A stretch of 6,331 nt of DNA, taken from contig JANJTI010000349.1 in NCBI GenBank assembly GCA_024711185.1, positions 1 to 6,331 of the forward strand. The letters run 5' to 3'. A program made the position numbers and the translations under genes. This DNA comes from Brevundimonas sp. Its GTDB lineage: Bacteria; Pseudomonadota; Alphaproteobacteria; Caulobacterales; Caulobacteraceae. Positions 1-6,331 of this stretch are shown here, in pieces. Position 1 is the first letter of the stretch. Each line of letters begins with the position of its first letter. Below the pieces are notes generated by a model. That model did no database searches. It saw only the letters and a list, made by a program, of their open reading frames with translations, and was not told the DNA's origin.

Positions 1-792
1 GTCGCCGTTCATGGGCTTGGCCATGAAGGTCGCCGACTTGCCATAGGCCGCGGCGACGTTGTGCACGACGTATTTATAGAGCTGCAGCCGGTCGGCCATG
101 GTCAGCAGGTCACTGAATTTCAGGCCCAGTTCGTGCTGGGCCGGGGCGACCTCGTGGTGGTGCTTCTCGGGGTCGAGGCCGAGATCCTTCATCACCGACA
201 GCATCTCGCCGCGCAGATCCTGGCCGGAGTCCACGGGATTGACGGGGAAGTAGCCGCCCTTGGGTCCCGGGCGGTGCCCCATATTGCCTTCGGAGTACTC
301 GGCGCCGGTGTTGGCCGGCAGTTCAATGGAGTCGAAGGCGTAGCCGGTATCGTGCGCCTGGGTGGACCAGCGCACGTCGTCGAAGACGAAGAACTCGGCC
401 TCGGGCCCGAAGAAGACCTGGTCGCCGACGCCGGAGGACTGGACGTAGGCCAGGGCCTTCTTGGCCATGGAGCGGCCGTCGCGGTTGTAGGGCTCGCCGG
501 TGTCCGGGTTCAGCACGTCGCAGAACAGGAACATGGTGGTCTGCTGGTAGAACGGATCGATCCAGGCGCTCTTCAGGTCGGGCTTGAGCAGCATGTCGGA
601 CTCGTTGATCGCCTTCCAGCCGGCGATCGAGGACCCGTCGAACATGGTGCCCTCCTCAAGGAACTCCTCGTCGACCAGATCGACGTCGAAGGTGACGTGC
701 TGCATCCGTCCCTTGGTGTCGGTGAAGCGGAGATCGACGTAGCGAACGTCCTTCTCCTTGATGTCCTACAGTATCTTGCCGGCGTCGCTCAT
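1..792 (-). CDS. glnA: Glutamine synthetase type I, N-terminal 264 codons; in-frame TAG at codon 9; 3' part beyond window
   Basis: GlnA makes glutamine from glutamate, ammonia and ATP in the cytoplasm as a dodecamer and is the main ammonia-assimilation enzyme. Read on the minus strand from ATG 792-790, all 264 codons to the window edge give clear GS-I sequence: the N-terminal strand YVDLRFTD (18-25), the latch FDGSS (51-55), the metal-ligand segment EAEFFVFDD (131-139), HHHE (211-214) with E221, and TFMAKPMNGD at the edge (255-264). Full-length family members are about 470 residues, so roughly 205 are missing off the left edge. The start is chosen because MSDAGKIL matches usual alphaproteobacterial GlnA N-termini; the ribosome site is weak (GGA, 9 bases upstream). 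Codon 9 is TAG (766-768) where relatives usually have Gln or Lys. No frameshift is present, so this is either a one-base error, a real nonsense mutation or readthrough. It lies 69 bases downstream of glnB, probably one operon. Confidence 0.93.
766..768 (-). other. In-frame amber codon at position 9 of glnA
   Basis: The plus strand reads cta at 766-768, giving TAG in the glnA frame after ATG plus seven sense codons (MSDAGKIL). The frame continues without break and with conserved GS sequence on both sides. A single C-to-T change from CAG (Gln) would explain it. Three complete genes in this window (the SDR, tsaC and cytochrome b561) end in TAG, so genome-wide reassignment of TAG to an amino acid is unlikely. 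Confidence 0.95.
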
Positions 793-826
793 TTCTCGAG
801 GTCCGTTTCTTGGGGAGGAAGTGAAA

Positions 827-848
827 CGGCCGCCCCGAGGGGCGGCCG
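827..848 (-). terminator. GC-rich hairpin between glnB and glnA, terminator or attenuator-like
   Basis: Arms CGGCCGCCCC (827-836) and GGGGCGGCCG (839-848) are perfect inverted repeats of 10 bases around a 2-base centre; in RNA the stem would be about 9 bp with a 4-base loop. On the glnB/glnA strand it begins 13 bases after the glnB stop and is followed only by a short TTTC, a poor U-tract. It could cause partial termination, lowering glnA relative to glnB, or protect the glnB 3' end. The plus-strand side has no T-run, so a role in that direction is unlikely. Function is inferred. Confidence 0.55.
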
Positions 849-861
849 GTGGTCTTGGCGG

Positions 862-1316
<455 letters not shown>

Positions 1317-2144
1317 ATGATCGCCCCAGCTCCCGCCGACTGGCGCCGCGCCCTGCCGTGGCCCGCCGCGGACATCCACAAGCACATGCGGGGCCGGCTG
1401 GGCGTCGTCTCCGGGCGGGCGACGCAGACCGGGGCCGCGCGGCTCGCCGCCCGGGCGGGGCTTCGCATCGGCGCCGGGCTGGTTCGCATTCTGTGTCCGC
1501 CGGACGCCGCAGGGGTGATCGCGTCCGCTGTCGAGGCGGTGATGCTGGCGCCGTTCGGCTCGTCGGAGGCGTTGTTCGAGGCCGCCGAGGCCATGGACGC
1601 GATGGTCATCGGACCGGCGGCGGGGGTGAACGAGACCACCCAGGCCAATCTCCGCGCCCTCGCCGAGACCGGAGCCGTGCTGGTCGTCGACGCCGACGGC
1701 CTGACGGCGTTCGAGCACCGTCCTTCCGACCTCTTCGAACTGCTGGATCGCGACGACGTGCTGACGCCGCACGCGGGCGAGTTCGCCCGGCTGTTCCCCG
1801 ATCTGGCGGGCGTGGAGCGCGACGCCGCGGCCCGAGAGGCGGCGGCCCGATCCGGCGCGGTGGTGGTGCTCAAGGGACCGGCCACGGTGATCGCCGCGCC
1901 GGACGGTCGCCTGGCTGTCAACGACAACGGAACGCCGTGGCTCGCGACGGCGGGAACCGGCGACGTGCTGGCCGGGATGATCGGCGGGCTCGTGGCCCAA
2001 CGCATGGACAGCTTCGAGGCGGCGCAGGCGGCAGCGTGGATCCACGCCGAAGCGGCGCGGGGATTCGGCCCCGGGCTCATCGCCGAGGATCTGCCCGACC
2101 GGCTGCCGGCGGTGCTGGCCGACCTGTACGCCGCGCGCGCCTGA
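1317..2144 (+). CDS. nnrD: ADP/ATP-dependent (S)-NAD(P)H-hydrate dehydratase, stand-alone domain
   Basis: NnrD repairs hydrated NADH/NADPH by nucleotide-dependent dehydration in the cytoplasm. The 275-residue product has the ribokinase-like fold signatures of the YjeF C-terminal (carbohydrate kinase) family: DIHKHMRGRLGVVSG (19-33) followed by TGAARLAARAGLRIGAGLV (38-56), VIGPAAG (97-103), VVDADGL (123-129), LTPHAGEFARLF (149-160), VVLKGPATVI (183-192) and the nucleotide/catalytic GTGDVLAG (213-220). Many bacterial Nnr proteins are about 500 residues with an N-terminal epimerase domain; that domain is absent, and nothing upstream encodes it. The ATG at 1317 has AGAGGA eight bases before it, so it is preferred over a TTG 22 codons upstream that shows no family similarity. 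It is divergent from glnB and 45 bases ahead of yaaA. Confidence 0.9.
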   Translation: MIAPAPADWRRALPWPAADIHKHMRGRLGVVSGRATQTGAARLAARAGLRIGAGLVRILCPPDAAGVIASAVEAVMLAPFGSSEALFEAAEAMDAMVIGPAAGVNETTQANLRALAETGAVLVVDADGLTAFEHRPSDLFELLDRDDVLTPHAGEFARLFPDLAGVERDAAAREAAARSGAVVVLKGPATVIAAPDGRLAVNDNGTPWLATAGTGDVLAGMIGGLVAQRMDSFEAAQAAAWIHAEAARGFGPGLIAEDLPDRLPAVLADLYAARA

Positions 2145-2189
2145 GCCGGCGCGGTTCAATTCGCGGCCGAAGCAGCCTAACAGGGCGCC

Positions 2190-2963
2190 ATGCTGATCGT
2201 CCTGTCCCCGGCCAAGCGGCTGGACTTCACCGAAGCCCGATCCGAGACGCCCGCCAGCGAGCGGCGCTTCGTCGGGGACACCGAATCGCTGGTGCGAACA
2301 GCGCGGCGTCAGACCCAGGCGGAGCTGCGCCGGCTGATGTCGCTGTCGAGCGATCTGGCCAAGCTGAACCAGGAGCGGTTCCGGGCGCTGGACGCCGCAG
2401 CGCTCGACAAGGGCGTGCAGGCGGCCTTCGCCTTCGCGGGGGACGTGTACCAGGGGCTGGACGCCCGCTCGATGGACGCAGGGACCCTCGGCTGGGCCCA
2501 GGGCCACCTCCGCATCCTGTCGGGCCTCTACGGCCTGCTGCGGCCGCTGGACCGGATCCAGCCCTATCGGCTGGAGATGGGCACGCGGCTGAAGACCCGG
2601 CGCGGCGCCAGCCTCTACGACTTCTGGGGCGACCGCATCTCGAAACAGCTCAACGCGGACGCCGAAGGCCATGCCGACCCCACGCTGGTGAACCTGGCCA
2701 GCCAGGAATATTTCGGCGCCGTCGACGCCCGGGCGCTGAAGCTGCCGGTGGTCACCTGCCATTTCCGCGAGGCGCGCAATGGCGAGAGCCGCGTGATCTC
2801 CTTCTTCGCCAAGCGGGCCCGGGGCGCCATGGCGCGTTTCGCCGCCGACGAGCAGATCGAGCGGGCCGTCGATCTTAAGGCCTTCGACCGGGACGGCTAC
2901 CGCTTCGACAAGGCTTCCTCCAGCGAGACGGACTGGATATTCATCAGGTCAGGAAATTCCTGA
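2190..2963 (+). CDS. yaaA: YaaA/DUF328 family peroxide stress protein
   Basis: The E. coli member limits intracellular unincorporated iron and hence Fenton damage during peroxide stress; its exact biochemistry is less clear than its phenotype. The product is 257 residues, the same size as the family. Family blocks appear in order: MLIVLSPAKRLDF (1-13), SLSSDLAKLNQERF (51-64), FAGDVYQGLDA (82-92), ILSGLYGLLRPLDRIQPYRL (109-128) with EMGTRL next, LYDFWGD (142-148), LVNLASQEYF (166-175), and ISFFAKRARGAMARF (203-217). No signal peptide or membrane segment is seen, so it is cytoplasmic. The start at 2190 gives the canonical N-terminus; only a short AGGG four bases upstream serves as ribosome site. 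It follows nnrD by 45 bases without an obvious terminator and may share its transcript. I see no OxyR-type site. Confidence 0.94.
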   Translation: MLIVLSPAKRLDFTEARSETPASERRFVGDTESLVRTARRQTQAELRRLMSLSSDLAKLNQERFRALDAAALDKGVQAAFAFAGDVYQGLDARSMDAGTLGWAQGHLRILSGLYGLLRPLDRIQPYRLEMGTRLKTRRGASLYDFWGDRISKQLNADAEGHADPTLVNLASQEYFGAVDARALKLPVVTCHFREARNGESRVISFFAKRARGAMARFAADEQIERAVDLKAFDRDGYRFDKASSSETDWIFIRSGNS

Positions 2964-2993
2964 AGCCGGTCGCCTTCGCAATCGCGAACGGCT
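2964..2993 (+). terminator. Imperfect hairpin after yaaA
   Basis: Directly after the yaaA stop, AGCCG (2964-2968) pairs with CGGCT (2989-2993), and inside it TTCGC (2975-2979) pairs with GCGAA (2984-2988) around a four-base loop AATC; six unpaired bases (2969-2974) bulge on one side. No T-tract follows, so it is a weak terminator candidate or an RNA-stabilising structure. Confidence 0.25.
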
Positions 2994-3028
2994 AGGCTGG
3001 CCCGACAAGTCAGACGGACGAGACTTTC

Positions 3029-3877
3029 ATGTTCCAGTGGCCCAGGCGTGGCGACGGCTCCCAGACGGAAGACGCCCCCTTCCGCGACATCGGCGACCTC
3101 AAAGGCCAGGTGGCGGTGATCTCGGGCTCGACCTCGGGCATCGGCCTGGCGATGGCGCGCGCCATCGCCTCGCGCGGCGGCGACGTGGTCCTGAACGGGC
3201 TGGGCGACCCCTCGGAGATCGAGCGCACCCGGGCGGAGATGGAGGCGAGCTGCGGGGTGCGGGTGCGCTACCACGCCGCCGACATGACCCGTGGCGACGA
3301 GGTGGCCGACATGGTCGCTTTCGCCCGGCACCAGCTCGGCCGGCTCGACATCCTGATCAACAACGCCGGCGTCCAGCATGTCGAGGCGGTGGAGAAATTC
3401 CCGGCGGACAAGTGGGAGCAGATCATCGCCGTCAACCTGTCGTCGACCTTCTACGCGACCCGGGCGGCGATCCCGATCATGAAGGCGCAGGGGCGCGGGC
3501 GGATCGTCAACGTAGCCTCGGCCCACGGCCTCGTCGCCAGCCCGTTCAAGTCGGCCTACGTCGCGGCCAAGCACGGGGTGATCGGCTTCACCAAGACGGT
3601 GGCGCTGGAGGTGGCCCAGGACGGCATCACCTGCAACGCCCTCTGCCCCGGCTTCGTCGAGACGCCGATCGTCGAGAAGCAGATCGCCGACCAGGCGCGC
3701 ACGCGCGGCATGTCGAAGGAACAGGTGCTGAAGGACGTCATCCTCGGCTCCCAGCCGACCAAGCGGTTCGTGACCACCGACGAGCTGGTCGGGATGATGC
3801 TGTATCTGGTGTCGGACCTCGGCGCCTCGGCCAACGGCGCGAGCTTCTCGATCGACGGCGGCTGGACGGCGCAGTAG
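3029..3877 (+). CDS. bdhA: D-3-hydroxybutyrate dehydrogenase-like short-chain dehydrogenase
   Basis: Predicted NAD-dependent interconversion of D-3-hydroxybutyrate and acetoacetate, used in polyhydroxybutyrate or ketone-body metabolism. The 282-residue product is a classical SDR: cofactor loop GSTSGIG (33-39), NNAG (111-114), catalytic Ser164, Tyr177 and Lys181. The 3-hydroxybutyrate dehydrogenase subfamily is indicated by NNAGVQHV (111-118), SAHGLVA (164-170), SAYVAAKHG (175-183) and the terminal DGGW. Substrate-carboxylate residues known from the Pseudomonas enzyme (Gln94, His144, Lys152, Gln196) correspond, at a constant offset of 22, to Gln116, His166, Lys174 and Gln218. The equivalent of Trp187 is Phe209. 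About 22 extra residues precede the usual N-terminus and contain no membrane or clear export signal. The start is the first ATG of the frame, with a weak GGACGAGA upstream. A related 3-hydroxyacyl SDR remains possible. Confidence 0.85.
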   Translation: MFQWPRRGDGSQTEDAPFRDIGDLKGQVAVISGSTSGIGLAMARAIASRGGDVVLNGLGDPSEIERTRAEMEASCGVRVRYHAADMTRGDEVADMVAFARHQLGRLDILINNAGVQHVEAVEKFPADKWEQIIAVNLSSTFYATRAAIPIMKAQGRGRIVNVASAHGLVASPFKSAYVAAKHGVIGFTKTVALEVAQDGITCNALCPGFVETPIVEKQIADQARTRGMSKEQVLKDVILGSQPTKRFVTTDELVGMMLYLVSDLGASANGASFSIDGGWTAQ

Positions 3878-3880
3878 CCC

Positions 3881-4819
<939 letters not shown>

Positions 4820-4824
4820 GGCCG

Positions 4825-4830
4825 CTCCTT
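4825..4830 (-). promoter_or_regulatory. Ribosome binding site deciding the tsaC start
   Basis: AAGGAG on the minus strand, five bases before the ATG at 4819. It supports that ATG over the in-frame TTG at 4873. Confidence 0.75.
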
Positions 4831-4886
4831 GTTCCGAGGCGCGCGTGATGCGCCCGGCATCGGATAGAGGCAAGCCTTGTCGGGGG

Positions 4887-5438
4887 CTATGGCCGCCGCG
4901 GGATCACGGGGATCATCCGGTGCAGGACGTTGTCGCGATCGACGAAGTGGTGCTTCAGCGCGCCGAGCACGTGCAGGATCACGAGGGCTATCAGCAGCTT
5001 CCCGGCGAGTTCATGCAGATCCATGAGCGCGCCCGCGGTCTCTCGCCCGCCGCCGATCGGGAGCAGCGGCCACTGGAACAGACCGAACCAGAGAATCTCG
5101 CGACCCGCCGCCGAGGAGGCCGCCCAGCCGACCAGCGGCATGGCCAGCAGCAGCACGTAGAAAAGCACGTGGGTGCCGCGCGCAGCCACCTTCTGCCAGC
5201 GCGGCGTTTCCGCAGGCAGCGGAATGGCGGGGTTGGCGATCCGCCATCCCAGCCGCGCAAGCGTCAGCACCAGTATGGTCAGCCCGACCGACTTGTGCAG
5301 ATCGATGAAGGTGCGGACGCCGGAGTCCTCGTTGGCCTCATGGGCCCAGACCAGGGCGATCTGGGCGATCACCAGGGCGGCCGTCAGCCAGTGCAGCGCC
5401 AGCGAGACGGTGGAGTAGCGGTTGCGCGGTTCAGCCAT
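4887..5438 (-). CDS. Cytochrome b561 family protein, four-helix di-haem membrane protein
   Basis: A predicted inner-membrane b-type cytochrome of the bacterial CybB/YodB family, carrying electrons between the quinone pool and a partner or acting as a superoxide:quinone oxidoreductase; the partner is not visible here. The 183-residue product matches the family length. It has four hydrophobic segments, roughly 12-32, 50-67, 88-108 and 144-162. The expected haem-ligand histidines are all present: His16 (ALHW), His48 (DLHK), His142 (DLHE) and His156 (LHVLGALKHH). The ATG at 5438 is preceded by GGAGGAGGG on the minus strand; a 34-codon upstream extension to 5540 lacks family similarity. It is transcribed toward tsaC with 67 bases between them, and divergently from the acyl-CoA dehydrogenase. 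It ends in TAG. Confidence 0.92.
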   Translation of the reverse strand: MAEPRNRYSTVSLALHWLTAALVIAQIALVWAHEANEDSGVRTFIDLHKSVGLTILVLTLARLGWRIANPAIPLPAETPRWQKVAARGTHVLFYVLLLAMPLVGWAASSAAGREILWFGLFQWPLLPIGGGRETAGALMDLHELAGKLLIALVILHVLGALKHHFVDRDNVLHRMIPVIPRRP

Positions 5439-5557
5439 GGGTCCCTCCTCCAAGGATGCGGCAGCGTGCCCCACTCGGCCGCCTGCGCCAAGCCGCCGCT
5501 TGCGTGACCCGGCGGCAAGGCGGCATGGAAGGGCGTTCACGACAGTCGAGCCGAACG
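5439..5557. promoter_or_regulatory. Divergent intergenic region, cytochrome b561 / acyl-CoA dehydrogenase
   Basis: This 119-base GC-rich gap must hold promoters for both outward genes. I see no clear -35/-10 pair, operator palindrome or sigma-54 element. TTGCGT at 5499-5504 could be a -35 box for the plus-strand gene but has no recognisable -10 partner. Confidence 0.4.
5445..5453 (-). promoter_or_regulatory. Ribosome binding site deciding the cytochrome b561 start
   Basis: The minus strand reads GGAGGAGGG here, six bases before the ATG at 5438-5436. This supports the 183-residue protein over the longer open frame. Confidence 0.75.
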
Positions 5558-6331
5558 ATGACCTACCGCGCGCCCGTACGCGATCTCGCCTTCACCCTGC
5601 AGGCCGTGGCCGGCATCGACCGGGTGGCGGCGACCGGGGCCTTTCCGGACTACGACGCCGAACTGATGGGCGCGGTGCTCGAGGCGGCAGGGCAGTTCTC
5701 GGAGGAGGTGCTGGCCCCGCTGAACCGCATCGGCGACCAGCAGGGAGCGACCTGCGTCGACGGCCAGGTGACCGCCGCCCCCGGCTTCGCCGAGGCCTAC
5801 CGTCAGTTCGCGGCCGGCGGCTGGACCGGCCTGTCCGCTCCGGCCCATGCCGGCGGCCAGCAGTTGCCCAAGGCGCTGGAGCTGGCGGCCTACGAAACCG
5901 TGCATGCGGCGAACATGGCCTTCGGCCTGTGTCCCATGCTGTCGCTCGCCGCCATCGAGGCGCTGGAAGCGTTCGGCAGCGAGGCGCAGAAGGCGACGTA
6001 TCTTACCCGGCTCGTGTCAGGCGAATGGACCGGGGCCATGGTGCTGACCGAGCCGCACGCGGGGTCGGATCTCGGCGCCCTGACGGCGACGGCGGTCCCG
6101 AACGGCGACGGGACCTATCGCCTGACCGGGCAGAAGATCTTCATCACCTGGGGCGATCACGACGCCACCGACAACCTCGTCCACATGGTGCTGGCCCGCC
6201 TGCCCGACGCGCCGGCGGGCCCCAAGGGCATCAGCCTGTTCCTCGCCTCGAAGCGACTGGTGAACGCCGACGGGACACTGGGCGAACGCAACGCCTTTCG
6301 CCCGGTCGGGGTCGAGCACAAGCTGGGCATC
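5558..6331 (+). CDS. Acyl-CoA dehydrogenase, long DmdC-like type, N-terminal 258 residues (cut by window end)
   Basis: A predicted FAD-dependent enzyme that introduces the alpha-beta double bond in an acyl-CoA, feeding electrons to electron-transfer flavoprotein. The start MTYRAPVRDLAFTL is typical of the roughly 590-residue subfamily that includes 3-methylmercaptopropionyl-CoA dehydrogenase DmdC and its fatty-acyl relatives. Residues 33-140 form the N-terminal helical domain; MVLTEPHAGSDLGAL (161-175) is the FAD/substrate loop resembling the family signature; KIFITWGDHD (193-202) and GPKGISLFLA (221-230) are beta-domain blocks, and EHKLGI ends the window. The catalytic Glu and C-terminal domain lie outside, so substrate cannot be assigned. 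An in-frame ATG at 5525 with AAGG upstream would add 11 residues lacking family similarity; the ATG at 5558 is preferred on alignment although its ribosome site is poor. No operon partner is visible. Confidence 0.92.
   Translation, partial: MTYRAPVRDLAFTLQAVAGIDRVAATGAFPDYDAELMGAVLEAAGQFSEEVLAPLNRIGDQQGATCVDGQVTAAPGFAEAYRQFAAGGWTGLSAPAHAGGQQLPKALELAAYETVHAANMAFGLCPMLSLAAIEALEAFGSEAQKATYLTRLVSGEWTGAMVLTEPHAGSDLGALTATAVPNGDGTYRLTGQKIFITWGDHDATDNLVHMVLARLPDAPAGPKGISLFLASKRLVNADGTLGERNAFRPVGVEHKLGI

Noticed and set aside
769..792. ATG-to-TAG eight-codon frame as a regulatory leader peptide for glnA
   Set aside because: Its residues MSDAGKIL are the usual GlnA N-terminus, and the sequence after TAG continues the same protein, so it is the broken start of glnA rather than a separate leader.
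2145..2189. Possible terminator or promoter between nnrD and yaaA
   Set aside because: Only a six-pair stem with a bulge (GGCGCG with CGCGGCC) and no T-tract, and no convincing promoter boxes in 45 bases.
1358..2878. 506-codon plus-strand open frame overlapping nnrD and yaaA in another frame
   Set aside because: Its translation is dominated by Arg, Gly and Ala, as expected from an off-frame reading of GC-rich coding DNA.
2897..3574. 225-codon minus-strand open frame opposite the SDR gene
   Set aside because: No motif or ribosome site, and it overlaps the end of yaaA and the SDR core, both well supported.
4820..4886. Promoter for tsaC between it and cytochrome b561
   Set aside because: TTGCCT on the minus strand has CATCAC 17 bases later, too poor a -10 box to call; co-transcription with the cytochrome gene is as likely.

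Overview
The window is GC-rich chromosomal DNA with ordinary housekeeping and metabolic genes. It looks like an alphaproteobacterium, probably in or near Caulobacterales. That placement is inference, resting on the protein character and on the glnB-glnA pair lying head-to-head with an NAD(P)H-hydrate dehydratase gene; no ribosomal RNA or marker search backs it. I see no tRNA, rRNA, CRISPR array, insertion sequence or phage gene.

Layout. Left edge, minus strand: glnB (PII signalling protein, 862-1200), then glnA (type I glutamine synthetase, start 792, running off the left edge). A strong GC hairpin lies between them. Together they form the nitrogen-assimilation core. glnA has an in-frame TAG at codon 9 (766-768), although the other 263 codons read as well-conserved glutamine synthetase. 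Diverging from glnB on the plus strand are a stand-alone NAD(P)H-hydrate dehydratase (1317-2144), a YaaA-family peroxide-stress protein (2190-2963) and a D-3-hydroxybutyrate dehydrogenase-like SDR (3029-3877). These three are co-directional with gaps of 45 and 65 bases and may be co-transcribed.

The SDR converges on a minus-strand Sua5/TsaC threonylcarbamoyl-AMP synthase gene (3881-4819) with only three bases between the stop codons. Upstream of it on the same strand is a four-haem-histidine cytochrome b561 gene (4887-5438). Diverging from that on the plus strand is the first part of a large DmdC-like acyl-CoA dehydrogenase (from 5558, cut by the right edge).

The genes do not form one pathway. 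Themes are nitrogen control (glnB, glnA), repair and stress handling of cofactors and iron (nnrD, yaaA), ketone-body or polyhydroxybutyrate and acyl-CoA oxidation (SDR, acyl-CoA dehydrogenase), tRNA t6A modification (tsaC) and membrane electron transfer (cytochrome b561). I found no convincing undescribed system. The observation most worth checking is the amber codon in glnA.
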